A stretch of 64,000 bases of DNA from Tangfeifania diversioriginum (GCF_900141875.1 NZ_FQZE01000015.1:1-64000), one strand, 5' to 3'; numbered from the stretch's first letter, positions 55,512 through 64,000 are shown. Notes: generated from the letters alone by a model not told the origin. Translations and numbers: made by a program.

Positions 55512-57752
55512 TCAATTTTCCTCATTCTCATCCTGAATGCGATACTTTTTGGGCTGCCCCAATTTCATAAGCAGCTCATTTATATCCCGTTTCAGCTCAA
55601 TCATCCTGTTTTCGCGACCTACCATGACACGGTTGAATTTCTCCAGCTCTTCCATTCTCTGTTTTAATTCGGTTTCTGCCAGTTTACGCTGCGTAATGTC
55701 CATTATAAAACCTTCGATATAATCCTGCTCTTCACTGTCAGAATTAATTGCCCGGCCCTGTTCCCAAACCCAGTGTTCCTTTCCGTTTTTGTCGGTAATC
55801 CAGTATTCTGTAACAAAACTCCGGTTTTCTTTTATAGCCGCCTGTACTTCCTCCCAAACTTTTTTTCTGTCATCAGGATGAATTAGCTGTCCGTAAGAAA
55901 TTACTTCGTTATTATTCAGCTCGTCGGCGGGGTAACCGGTGAGCGGGAGGCAACCTGAACTTACAAATTCCATGGTCCATTCCGCATCATTTTTACAGCG
56001 GTACGCCATGCCGGGGAGGTTGTCCATGAGGGTGGAAAGCCGGCGTTCATTTTCGCGCAAAGCATTTTCGGCTTCAATGCGTTCGGTAATCACTTCTGTA
56101 TAAAGTACAATTCCTCCAATTTCGCCGTCGGCTTTGTACCAGGGGCGGCACTCCCAGCGTGTCCAATCAATTGAACCGTCATCGCGGTAATACGGGTCAC
56201 GTTCAGCTTTTGAAACTTCGCCCCGGAGTGCTTTTTGATGCACATCGCGCCACTTTTGCGGCAAATCCGGGAAAATATCGTAATGGTTTTTTCCGATAAT
56301 ATCTGTTTCAACCAATTTATACTGTTGGAGGTATTGCTGACTGACATACACGTATTTTAAATCGCAATCATGAACAGCAACAGCACTGTTGGCATGCTCA
56401 ATAATATAGCGCATTAATTCATGGGAATGGGCCAGTTCTTTTTCTGCCTTTTTCCGGGCCGTAATATCGCGCACAAAAACCAGGGCGCCGTTTTTTCCTT
56501 TATAAAATATAGGTTCTCCTGATGTTTCCACCCATACCTCACTACCATCAACCCGTAAAAATATTTGTTCAAGCGGCTCAACTACAGATTTTCTTTCTGT
56601 ATTTAAATTGCGAACCCTTTCTCTGATTTTTTCGTGATAGTCGGGATGAAAGCGTTCCATTACAGGAGTGCCCACCAGCTCATCTGCTGATTTAACACCA
56701 AATAGTTTACAGGCAACCGGATTCAGGTAGGCAAATTTCATCTCCGACTGAATAAAGATTGGGTCAGGCGCACCTTCAACAATTACCCGGAAACGCTCTT
56801 CATTTTCCTTTAATTTTTGCTGAATATTATACTCTTCGGTAACATCCCTGAAAACAAGAACTACGCCCATAACTGCCCCCTGATCATCTTTAATAGGAGC
56901 GCCCGAATCGGAAATCTGGTATTCTTTTCCGTTTTTTGAAATAAGTTTTGTATGGTTGGCCAGTCCCACAATTTTTCCGGTTTCAAGTACTCTTTTTACC
57001 GGATTTTCCACTTTTCTACCGGTTGTGGCATTTACAATGCGAAAAACCACATCAATGGGTTTATTCCCGGCCTCACTGAAACTCCAGCCCGTAAGTTGCT
57101 CTGCTATGGGATTCATCTGGATAACCTGCCCGTTGGTGTCAGCAGCTATCACTGCATCGCCCAACGAATGAAGGATTACACGCTGGTTTTCTTCGCTGTC
57201 ACGCAATGCTTTTATCATTTTCCTCCGTTCCAGAAAATATCCCACGTTTTTGGCCAGGGTATCCAGCAGGTTTCTTTCTTCTTTTAAAAATGGCCCTTCC
57301 CCCAGGTCAGGTTTTTCCTCAAGTAAAAAGATATCGAAAGTGCCCTTTTTTTCATTATCGACTAAAACCGGGGCCGATTGTTTCCAGGGGGTTTCTTTAA
57401 AATTAGCGGTTTTAAATTCTTTTCCGTTGTAAATTATCCGGGCACAGGTAATTTCCGGATATTGCCATGAGCCGGGAACCAGCTCCACGAGTGATTGAAA
57501 CAACTCTTTAGCCGTAATATCGGGTTTTTCGACGAGCAGCGATAGATTATAAAGGCAGTTGAGTTCTTTCTCCCGCTCGCCCAAATCGTGTGTTCTTTTC
57601 TCCAGCGCCTGCTGATAAAAGCCCACTTCCTCCAATACCTCATTAAGTTCATTTTCGGAGAGATTGTAGTTTTGCTTCAGTAAAAGCGCTCTGATTCTCT
57701 CTTTAAGCGATTTTCGGCCATCGGGTTGGTCGGAATAAAGGATTGGTTCCAT
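55512..57752 (-). CDS. Kinase-less sensor: GAF plus four PAS domains
   Basis: About 746 residues from ATG at 57752 (TTG at 57761 is less likely). An N-terminal helical region (about 1-65), a GAF-like domain (about 65-190), four PAS domains (about 195-315, 320-440, 445-565, 570-700; e.g. HSLGDAVIAADTNGQVIQMN, GAPDPIFIQSEMKFAYLN) and a final coil RMEELEKFNRVMVGRENRM then ELKRDINELLMKLG. That coil is of the type that joins PAS arrays to kinase cores, but the protein stops there. A 134-base gap precedes it, so an internal promoter is possible. Confidence 0.88.
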   Translation of the reverse strand: MEPILYSDQPDGRKSLKERIRALLLKQNYNLSENELNEVLEEVGFYQQALEKRTHDLGEREKELNCLYNLSLLVEKPDITAKELFQSLVELVPGSWQYPEITCARIIYNGKEFKTANFKETPWKQSAPVLVDNEKKGTFDIFLLEEKPDLGEGPFLKEERNLLDTLAKNVGYFLERRKMIKALRDSEENQRVILHSLGDAVIAADTNGQVIQMNPIAEQLTGWSFSEAGNKPIDVVFRIVNATTGRKVENPVKRVLETGKIVGLANHTKLISKNGKEYQISDSGAPIKDDQGAVMGVVLVFRDVTEEYNIQQKLKENEERFRVIVEGAPDPIFIQSEMKFAYLNPVACKLFGVKSADELVGTPVMERFHPDYHEKIRERVRNLNTERKSVVEPLEQIFLRVDGSEVWVETSGEPIFYKGKNGALVFVRDITARKKAEKELAHSHELMRYIIEHANSAVAVHDCDLKYVYVSQQYLQQYKLVETDIIGKNHYDIFPDLPQKWRDVHQKALRGEVSKAERDPYYRDDGSIDWTRWECRPWYKADGEIGGIVLYTEVITERIEAENALRENERRLSTLMDNLPGMAYRCKNDAEWTMEFVSSGCLPLTGYPADELNNNEVISYGQLIHPDDRKKVWEEVQAAIKENRSFVTEYWITDKNGKEHWVWEQGRAINSDSEEQDYIEGFIMDITQRKLAETELKQRMEELEKFNRVMVGRENRMIELKRDINELLMKLGQPKKYRIQDENEEN

Positions 57753-57886
57753 AGCGAACAATTTTATAAGTTGACCGTTAGGTTTGCATTTTGCACCTCA
57801 GCTTTTTTTGCTTTCAATTTATAAAATAATTCATAAAAAACCTTTATACCACATTGGTTTATCTTCAATTTTATGTTATACAACAA

Positions 57887-59077
57887 TTACCGGGGCAATT
57901 CAAAATAAAAGGTTGACCCCTTCCCTGGTTCACTTTGCACGGCAATTGTTCCGTTGTGTCCTTCAATAATATTTTTCACAATGAACAACCCCAACCCGGT
58001 GCTTTTTTCGCCCGAAGTTCCGGTGCTCGCTGCCTTGCCAAACGGCTGAAAAATGATTTCGGTTTTATCAGGCGGAATGCCCACGCCCTCGTCGCGCACT
58101 TCAACCCTGACGGTTTTTTCTTTTGCCGTAATGGTAACGTAAACCCGGTTCCCGCTATAAGAAAATTTCACGGCATTGGTGAGCAAATTGTTTAACACCT
58201 GTTCCATTTTTTGCGAATCGACATTCAAAATCAGTGGTTTATGGTTGTAATCGAATTGTATTGAAATGTCTTTTTTAGCCGAAAGCGCATTGTTTAACGT
58301 GATATTTTTTTCGGCCAGTTCAATCAAATCGGTTGGCTCACGGTTCAGGCTTAACTTCCCGGATTCAATTTTGGAAATATCCAGCAAATCTTCAATCATT
58401 TTCAGCAGAAATTCCGCAGAAGTATTGATAATGTGCAGGAATTTACGATGTTCGGGTGAAAGCGTATCTTTTGTTTCATCTTCCAGAAAATCGGCAAACG
58501 ACATAATAATGCCCAGCGGATTGCGTAAATCGTGGGCCGCCATTCCCAGAAACTGGTTTTTCAGCTCGTTGAGGCGTTCCAGCTCAGCATTCTTTTTGGC
58601 CATTTCGCGTTGCAGGTTAACCAGTTCGTTATTCAGGCGACTCAAATCATTCAGCTGCTCTGAAGGCTGGTTGGCATTTTGCCCGGTGGTGTAATTTTTT
58701 TTGACCAGTGAACGGATAAAATTGGCCTGCTCATTGTTAATTTGCTGCAGCTGGTTGATAAATTTCAACGTATCGGACGTACTTGCGGCGCCTACCATCC
58801 AAATTTTATCTTCAAGAAAAAAACCGGTAAAATAAAGTGGAATAGCTTCATCATTTAAGGCAAGCGAAAATGAATAATCAAATGCGATATTGTGTTTTTT
58901 TACCTGCATTAAAAAATCCATCACTCTGGAAACAGCCCTTTTTTCAAAAAGCTTTGTAACTGGTTTGTTTACAAATTGCTGCACAGGCAAGTCAAAATCA
59001 TTTCGGATTATATTTTCAATTAATCCTTTTTCATCACAAATCAGGACGATGCCGTTCATGTATTTCTTGTTTTCCAT
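57887..59077 (-). CDS. Histidine kinase with PAS-like N-terminus
   Basis: 396 residues, no membrane segment. An N-terminal PAS-like domain (about 1-115), a long coiled coil (about 115-175), HisKA with His in FLGMAAHDLRNPLGIIMSFA, and HATPase with NLLTNAVKFS, DEGVGIPPDK and STGLGLFIVKNII. It starts five bases after the cobalamin-protein stop, so the two are translationally coupled and likely act together. No receiver domain or response regulator is nearby. Confidence 0.93.
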   Translation of the reverse strand: MENKKYMNGIVLICDEKGLIENIIRNDFDLPVQQFVNKPVTKLFEKRAVSRVMDFLMQVKKHNIAFDYSFSLALNDEAIPLYFTGFFLEDKIWMVGAASTSDTLKFINQLQQINNEQANFIRSLVKKNYTTGQNANQPSEQLNDLSRLNNELVNLQREMAKKNAELERLNELKNQFLGMAAHDLRNPLGIIMSFADFLEDETKDTLSPEHRKFLHIINTSAEFLLKMIEDLLDISKIESGKLSLNREPTDLIELAEKNITLNNALSAKKDISIQFDYNHKPLILNVDSQKMEQVLNNLLTNAVKFSYSGNRVYVTITAKEKTVRVEVRDEGVGIPPDKTEIIFQPFGKAASTGTSGEKSTGLGLFIVKNIIEGHNGTIAVQSEPGKGSTFYFELPR

Positions 59078-59081
59078 TTTC

Positions 59082-60140
59082 TCAGGCTGTCAATAAGTTA
59101 GCTACTTCCACTGCTTCACTGGCGTTAGGGGCGTAACCATCGGCGTCAAAATCAGACCATTTGTCGCCAAAAAAGCTCAGCGCACTTCCACCAATCATAA
59201 TTTTCAGGTTTCTCCCCGATGTGCTTTCCCTGATTTTTCGGATAGTATCGCGCAAAAGTGGCCGGTGGTAAGGCATGGCAGCCGACAAAGCCACCAAGTG
59301 GGCCTCATTTTCATCAATGGCGTTTAAAATGCTTGCAGCCGGTGAATTAGCACCGAGGTAGTAGGTGTCCCACCCCCCCATTTCAAAAAAATCGGTCACC
59401 ATACGAATTCCAATTTCATGCAATTCTCCGCCTACACACGCAGCTACCAACGTTTTTCCAATTCGGTTGGTTGAAAAAATATACGGATACATTTGCGCCA
59501 TGATTGTCTGGGTTGAAGCTGAACAAAAATGCTCGGTTGCCACGCTGATTTCGTTGCTGAGCCAAAGCCGGCCAACTTCATATTGCGATTGCTGAAATAC
59601 CTCCAGGTAAATGTCTTTTACCGGCATTTTATTTTCCACTGCATTCATAACTATTTGCGATGCTGTCCGCCGGTCGCCATCAAGCAGGGCATCAGTATAT
59701 TGCCTGGCAATTCTGCCGGCTTCGGTGGAGGTGTCAATAAAACTCGTTATTTCATCCAGCGGTTCGTTCATCCTTTTTAATCCCTCTTCAATAAATGGCA
59801 TAAAAACCGGATGAATTTTTTCAGCGAACATCTCTTTCAGTACTTCGGCAGTGCATTCAAGTGTAACTATCATCACCTCATCCGGAAAATTCAGGCCACG
59901 AAAAAGACGTTTTACCCAGGCAACATATTCGCCAAATACATCGGTATCATCCGACACCACAGCTTCAACCAGAAACGGCAGGTGATAGCCGGCATCACGA
60001 ACGCTCAGCCTCCGGCCTTCCGAACCAAAAGGCTTCCAGAATCCGGGTTGCCTGTCGTACTGTTTTTCTACAATTTGCTCAGCAATAACTGATTGTTTCT
60101 GTAAAACAGCATTTTCAAATTGTTCGATCAAGTTTTCCAT
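59082..60140 (-). CDS. Cobalamin-binding photosensor-like protein (CarH-type module, no DNA-binding domain)
   Basis: 352 residues from ATG at 60140 (TTG at 60155 rejected). A ~140-residue all-helical N-terminal domain of unknown fold is followed by a B12-binding-2 helical cap (about 145-225) and a B12-binding Rossmann domain (about 228-350). The cap has the W-x9-E-H motif of CarH/LitR photoreceptors (Trp193, Glu203, His204). The Rossmann domain has the E-x-H-x-x-G axial ligand segment (His241 in GGELHEIGIRM). It probably binds adenosylcobalamin and changes state in light. Unlike CarH there is no MerR DNA-binding domain. Its signal probably goes to the adjacent histidine kinase. Confidence 0.88.
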   Translation of the reverse strand: MENLIEQFENAVLQKQSVIAEQIVEKQYDRQPGFWKPFGSEGRRLSVRDAGYHLPFLVEAVVSDDTDVFGEYVAWVKRLFRGLNFPDEVMIVTLECTAEVLKEMFAEKIHPVFMPFIEEGLKRMNEPLDEITSFIDTSTEAGRIARQYTDALLDGDRRTASQIVMNAVENKMPVKDIYLEVFQQSQYEVGRLWLSNEISVATEHFCSASTQTIMAQMYPYIFSTNRIGKTLVAACVGGELHEIGIRMVTDFFEMGGWDTYYLGANSPAASILNAIDENEAHLVALSAAMPYHRPLLRDTIRKIRESTSGRNLKIMIGGSALSFFGDKWSDFDADGYAPNASEAVEVANLLTA

Positions 60141-60188
60141 GATTATTGATTTCAACCAAAGATATAAATTAAACTAAAATTTTAACAG

Positions 60189-61481
60189 TTAGCCATTTAT
60201 TAATTTGGCTATCCGCCCGCTAAAAAGGGTTGAAATATTCGCAGCCCAAAACCGGCCTGTTTTTGTTAAAAGCCAGTTGTTTTCATCTTCAACCACCAGT
60301 TCTGCATGTATCAGGTCTTCAATAATATCACCAAAATATTGTTTAGCCATTACATTTCCATTTTTCTCCAGTTGCATCCTTTCACTTAACCCAAAAATTT
60401 CTCTGAACTCCAGGAATTTTTCATCTATAACCATTCCAATCATCGGAGCTTTTGTGAGGTTCTGGCCATTTTTAATGAACTCATTAACAGCAGTTCCCTG
60501 AAGGTACATGAAATTATGTATTCGTCCGCCGGCACCAGTCCCAAAAGCCAGCATGTCAGCATTTTGCCCGTGCGATGTAACATACCTGGCATTTCCGTTT
60601 TTACTATGACCGTACTGGACCGGTGTGAACCGTTTCCAACCGTTCAGTTCAGCAAGAAAATTGTCTGCCTCTGCAAAAAAGTGGTACTCCTGCTCTAAGT
60701 TTTCGGGCACCTTCAAATTGCCGGGTTTCGTTATTAGCGGATAAATGCTGCACCCATTAATTGGTGCTCCTGACAGAAGCTGCAAATCATTCCGCCATGT
60801 CTCCATGGTTTGGCCTTCGAGCATGTAAATCAGATCAATGGCAATATTGTTGAAACCACTTTTTTTGATGGTGTCCAGGGCCTCAAGTATTTTTTCAGTG
60901 TTTGATATCCTTCCCAGCTTCTTCCTTATTTTGGTATTGAAACTCTGCACGCCCAGACTTATTCGGTTGACGCCGGCATATTTTAATTTTGCACATAATT
61001 CGGATGTAATTTCAGAAACAGTTGACTCTACCGTTATTTCGCAATCAGTGGTAAGCGGATAATATTTTCTGATGGAACGGATGATTTCAGTAAGGTTTTC
61101 AGCGGGAATTGCCGTTGGGGTGCCGCCGCCCAAAAAAATGGCTTTGAACGGAGCTGATTGTGCCCAAACCGAAGCAGAAACATTTTGAATTTGCTTTAAC
61201 AGCGTATCGCAGTAGGCATTGATCGTTTCCCTGTAATCCATTTTTTGTTTGCTGTAAATGCAGAATGGGCACAGACTTTTGCAAAAGGGAATGTGAACAT
61301 AAATTACCCGGTCGTTGAGTGTGGAATTATTTTGAAAAAGTGATTTTAAAAGATGGTGGCGCTCAGTGTGGGGAACAGGTTTGTAGGGTAAAATGTGGCG
61401 GGCCTGGTTTGCACTTCTCATCCGGTTATTGAAAATTGTCCAGGGCTCAGAAGGAGCTACTGCAGCATTGTTAATCTTCAT
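60189..61481 (-). CDS. HemN/HemW/ChuW-like radical SAM protein
   Basis: 430 residues. An N-terminal extension leads to the HemN-type barrel: YVHIPFCKSLCPFCIY gives the C-x3-C-x2-C cluster site, GGGTPTAIP the glycine loop, and RISLGVQSFN and LIYMLEGQT the barrel core. The C-terminal ~120 residues are a helical domain ending TKTGRFWAANISTLF. The resemblance is to coproporphyrinogen-oxidase-like (HemN/HemW) and anaerobic haem-degrading ChuW/HutW methyltransferases; ChuW/HutW is likeliest because of the N-terminal extension. It heads the sensor operon, 48 bases before the cobalamin-protein gene. Confidence 0.75.
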   Translation of the reverse strand: MKINNAAVAPSEPWTIFNNRMRSANQARHILPYKPVPHTERHHLLKSLFQNNSTLNDRVIYVHIPFCKSLCPFCIYSKQKMDYRETINAYCDTLLKQIQNVSASVWAQSAPFKAIFLGGGTPTAIPAENLTEIIRSIRKYYPLTTDCEITVESTVSEITSELCAKLKYAGVNRISLGVQSFNTKIRKKLGRISNTEKILEALDTIKKSGFNNIAIDLIYMLEGQTMETWRNDLQLLSGAPINGCSIYPLITKPGNLKVPENLEQEYHFFAEADNFLAELNGWKRFTPVQYGHSKNGNARYVTSHGQNADMLAFGTGAGGRIHNFMYLQGTAVNEFIKNGQNLTKAPMIGMVIDEKFLEFREIFGLSERMQLEKNGNVMAKQYFGDIIEDLIHAELVVEDENNWLLTKTGRFWAANISTLFSGRIAKLING

Positions 61482-61504
61482 AAATTCAATTTGGGATGAA
61501 AGGT

Positions 61505-61541
61505 ATATAAAAAAGAAGAGGGCAACTCAACAGTTGCCCTC
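61505..61541 (-). terminator. Rho-independent terminator of the araBD transcript
   Basis: A perfect 10-bp stem GAGGGCAACT/AGTTGCCCTC with a 4-base loop. On the minus strand it is followed by TTCTTTTTT, so it ends transcription from the araD/araB side, just before the sensor operon begins at 61481. The araB-to-terminator distance is about 225 bases. Confidence 0.85.
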
Positions 61542-61563
61542 AATTTTAACCCCCAAACACACA

Positions 61564-61584
61564 TGCAATGCAGAACGCATTGCA
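61564..61584. promoter_or_regulatory. Perfect TGCAATGC/GCATTGCA inverted repeat
   Basis: 8-bp perfect arms with a 5-base spacer, 83 bases upstream of the radical SAM start and in the 3' region of araB. No T-run follows on either strand, so it may be a protein-binding site for the sensor operon. It does not resemble a known CarH operator. Confidence 0.5.
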
Positions 61585-61766
61585 CTACAAACATATTAAT
61601 TAATTTTGATTTATTCAAAAAATAATGCGGCAAATTATATTTTTTTCACGGCTTTTGTATAATTTACCAGCCAAATAAAAGAACATGCAACACTTTTAGC
61701 TTTCAGAAGAAATTTGTTCAACCACAAAAAATCAGCTCATTTTTAATCAATCGTATTTTCCCTTGT

Positions 61767-63434
61767 CTAATAATTAAATTCGATAAACTTTCCGAGTTTT
61801 TTATATTTCTCATACAACACTTTGTATTTTTCCACATTTTCAGGAATTGGATGATATTCGGTTTCAATACCACCGCCCATTTTTTTCTGTGCTTCCGAGG
61901 TATTGGCATAAATTCCTGCTGCAACCGAAGCTGCCATTGCTGATCCCAGTGCACAGGCCTGTTCGGAACGAGCAATTTTAATGGGCATATCAAGCACGTC
62001 GGCCACAATTTGCATTACGAACGGTGATTTTTTAGCTACACCACCCAAAGCAATTACTCCGTCAATGCGCACACCTTCGGCCATAAAACGATCGTTAATG
62101 GCTTTTGATCCAAAAGCTGTGGCTTCCACAAGCGCCCGGAAAATCCGCGGGGCATCAGAGCCGAGGTTGAGTCCGGTGATAGCACCTTTCAACGCCTGGT
62201 TGGCATCGGGCGTGCGCCGGCCGTTCATCCAGTCGAGCGCTACAATCCCGCTTTCTTCCAGCGGAATCTTAGCAGCTGCCTCGCTTAGTTCAGTAATTAT
62301 TTTATCCGAAGTTTCTTCAATCAGCTTCTGCCTGGTGGTTTCATCTATCAAATCCGATTTTGCCAGGATGTTGGTCAGCGGCCATTCCAGCACCTGCTTA
62401 AACCAGGCATAAATATCGCCAAAAGCCGATTGGCCGGCTTCCAAACCTACCATGCCGGGGACAATGGAGCCGTCAACCTGACCGCAAATGCCGTTCACCA
62501 GTTTGTCGCCCACTTCATCCGACGGGGCAATCAACATATCGCAGGTGGAAGTACCCATCACTTTTGAAAGATAATACGGTTCAATTTCAGCTCCAACTGC
62601 GCCGAGGTGCGCATCGAAAGCCCCCACTCCCACTGCCACATTTTGGGGAAGTCCGAGTTTTTGGGCCCATTCTTCCGAGAGCGTTCCTGCTGCCACATCG
62701 CAGGTAAAAGTTTCTTTGTAGAGGCGTTCGCGCAATCCGGCCAGCATCGGGTCGAGTGCAGTCAAAAATTCCTCGGAGGGAAGTCCGTCAAAAGCTTCGT
62801 GCCACATGGCTTTATGCCCTGCTGCACAACGGCTGCGTTTCAAAGTTTTCGGATTAGTATTTCCGGTGAGCACTGCAGGAATCCAATCGCAGTGTTCCAC
62901 CCACGAATAAGCTGCCCTGAAAACTCCTGCATCTTCGCGAATAATGTGCAGGGCTTTCGCCCAAAACCATTCTGACGAATAAATTCCACCTTCGTATTTA
63001 GTGAAATCGATATCCCATTTCCGGGCCAGCTGATTGATTTCTTCTGCTTCTTTCACTGCGGTGTGGTCTTTCCACAGTACAAACATGGCATTGGGGTTTT
63101 CTTCAAAACCTGCAGTCAGCGAAAGCGGAATGCCTTTTTCATCCACTGCCACCGGAGTAGAACCCGTCGTATCCACCGAAATACCCACTACATTTTCAGC
63201 AACTCCCTCCGGAGCCTGCTTCAATGCTTCTTTTATTGTGTATTCCAGTCCTTCAAGGTAATCTTTCGGGTGTTGGCGAAACTGGTTAACCGGCGGATTG
63301 CAATATTCTCCGGCTTTCCAGCGGGGATAATTATAAACTACACTGGCCACTTCTTCACCAGTTTCCACATTCACTATTAACGAACGGACCGAATCGGTAC
63401 CGTAATCCAAACCTATCGTATATTTTTCGTTCAT
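61767..63434 (-). CDS. araB: Ribulokinase
   Basis: 555 residues (E. coli: 566). FGGY-family kinase that phosphorylates L-ribulose to L-ribulose 5-phosphate using ATP. The FGGY N-domain begins YTIGLDYGTDSVRSLIVN; typical are VVGISVDTTGSTPVAV, EHCDWIPAVLTG, HKAMWHEAFDGLP, VMGTSTCDM and GVIALGGVAKKSPFVMQIVA. The AraD gene lies 13 bases upstream on the same strand, giving the order araD-like/araB in the transcript read from the window edge. Isomerase araA is not in the window, and the fucose isomerase at 45836 is a different step. Confidence 0.95.
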   Translation of the reverse strand: MNEKYTIGLDYGTDSVRSLIVNVETGEEVASVVYNYPRWKAGEYCNPPVNQFRQHPKDYLEGLEYTIKEALKQAPEGVAENVVGISVDTTGSTPVAVDEKGIPLSLTAGFEENPNAMFVLWKDHTAVKEAEEINQLARKWDIDFTKYEGGIYSSEWFWAKALHIIREDAGVFRAAYSWVEHCDWIPAVLTGNTNPKTLKRSRCAAGHKAMWHEAFDGLPSEEFLTALDPMLAGLRERLYKETFTCDVAAGTLSEEWAQKLGLPQNVAVGVGAFDAHLGAVGAEIEPYYLSKVMGTSTCDMLIAPSDEVGDKLVNGICGQVDGSIVPGMVGLEAGQSAFGDIYAWFKQVLEWPLTNILAKSDLIDETTRQKLIEETSDKIITELSEAAAKIPLEESGIVALDWMNGRRTPDANQALKGAITGLNLGSDAPRIFRALVEATAFGSKAINDRFMAEGVRIDGVIALGGVAKKSPFVMQIVADVLDMPIKIARSEQACALGSAMAASVAAGIYANTSEAQKKMGGGIETEYHPIPENVEKYKVLYEKYKKLGKFIEFNY

Positions 63435-63447
63435 ATTTTTAAGAATT

Positions 63448-64000
63448 TTATTGTCCGTAATATGCGTTTTTACCGTGTTTGCGGAGGAAGTGTTTGTCGA
63501 GCAGGTTTTTGCCCATTTCGGCTTCTGGGTTCAGCATCAATGTGCGGAAAGCCATTTTGGCCACTTCTTCGAGTACTACCGCGTTGTGCACGGCATTATC
63601 CGCATTAGTTCCCCAGGCAAAAGGCCCGTGATTGTTTACCAGCACTCCGGGAATTTCATCGGGGTTCAGATTTTTGAACCGGTTTACAATTACTTTTCCG
63701 GTTTCCTGTTCGTAATTTTCCTGAATTTCCTGTTGAGTCATTTTGCGGGTGCAGGGTATTTCGCCATAAAAATAATCGGCATGCGTTGTTCCGAGGGCGG
63801 GAATATCGTATCCGGCCTGTGCCCAGCTTGTAGCCCACTCGGAGTGGGTATGCACAACTCCTCCAGTATTTTCAAACTGACGATAGAGTACCAGGTGGGT
63901 TGGAGCATCGCTCGATGGTTTCAGGGTACCTTCAACCACCTGGCCATACATATTGAGCACAACCATGTCTTTGGGCCGCATTTTTTCGTAAGGAACACCG
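63448..64000 (-). CDS. araD: L-ribulose-5-phosphate 4-epimerase (5' end outside the window)
   Basis: About 184 visible residues; the frame runs off the window (reading [20 protein letters not shown] at the edge). The class II aldolase family is clear: zinc-binding His in [51 protein letters not shown]. It converts L-ribulose 5-phosphate to D-xylulose 5-phosphate. The full protein should be about 230 residues, so about 45 N-terminal residues are missing. Confidence 0.93.
   Translation of the reverse strand, partial: GVPYEKMRPKDMVVLNMYGQVVEGTLKPSSDAPTHLVLYRQFENTGGVVHTHSEWATSWAQAGYDIPALGTTHADYFYGEIPCTRKMTQQEIQENYEQETGKVIVNRFKNLNPDEIPGVLVNNHGPFAWGTNADNAVHNAVVLEEVAKMAFRTLMLNPEAEMGKNLLDKHFLRKHGKNAYYGQ

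Overview
The window is a chromosomal segment of a Bacteroidota bacterium. The evidence is a SusC/SusD pair with an ECF sigma/FecR anti-sigma switch, a complete moxR-batABCDE 'aerotolerance' operon, UPF0251/DUF5320 genes, DUF3078 and DUF6057 proteins, Nudix-type sugar regulators, and promoters of the TTTG-N19-TAnnTTTG type. The gene mix (pectin/xylan-type sugar catabolism, anaerobe-type radical SAM proteins) suggests a marine or gut-like Bacteroidales/Marinilabiliales anaerobe or facultative anaerobe; the family is inference. No rRNA, tRNA, CRISPR or prophage was recognised.

Layout. 1-4.6 kb: a TerB-like pair, a TlpA-like lipoprotein thioredoxin flanked by two diverged ~290-bp direct repeats, and an Hsp20 gene. 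4.6-13.8 kb: the Bat operon (moxR, DUF58, a Bat-associated membrane protein, batA, batB, batC, batD, batE) followed by a NYN nuclease-like gene. 13.8-19 kb: an antitoxin-like orphan, pfkA, a convergent SNF2 helicase and a CBM9-like protein. 19.2-21.9 kb: a metal/redox-type cluster (UPF0251 regulator, DUF5320, zinc ribbon, radical SAM) and a RHH/MazF toxin-antitoxin pair. 21.9-31 kb: an outer-membrane protein, a WecA-like transferase, a GH3/Nudix regulator/esterase group with a shared putative operator, and a DUF3078 protein. 31.5-40 kb: sigma/anti-sigma/SusC/SusD followed by an MFS permease broken by a one-base frameshift.

40-47.6 kb (minus strand): fucI, then a GntR regulator operon with two PD40 beta-propeller proteins (one with a haem c motif) and a DUF6057 membrane protein. 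47.6-48.6 kb: a RAYT (IS200-like, Y1) transposase between two ~97% identical ~265-bp REP/BIME blocks. 48.9-61.5 kb: bcp, then an eight-gene minus-strand sensor operon: HemN/ChuW-like radical SAM, CarH-type cobalamin photosensor module, histidine kinase, GAF/multi-PAS protein, MEDS-domain protein, GAF/PAS protein, periplasmic-SBP/PAS protein, and SBP/PAS histidine kinase. It has no response regulator and three sensors have no output domain. 61.7-64 kb: araB and the 3' part of araD.

The most unusual system is the 49.3-61.5 kb sensor operon. It combines predicted inputs for light/cobalamin, small molecules (MEDS), periplasmic solutes (two SBP domains) and PAS ligands. The three kinase-less PAS proteins share a similar C-terminal coiled coil, which suggests assembly into a multi-sensor complex around two histidine kinases. 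Function is inferred from domains only.
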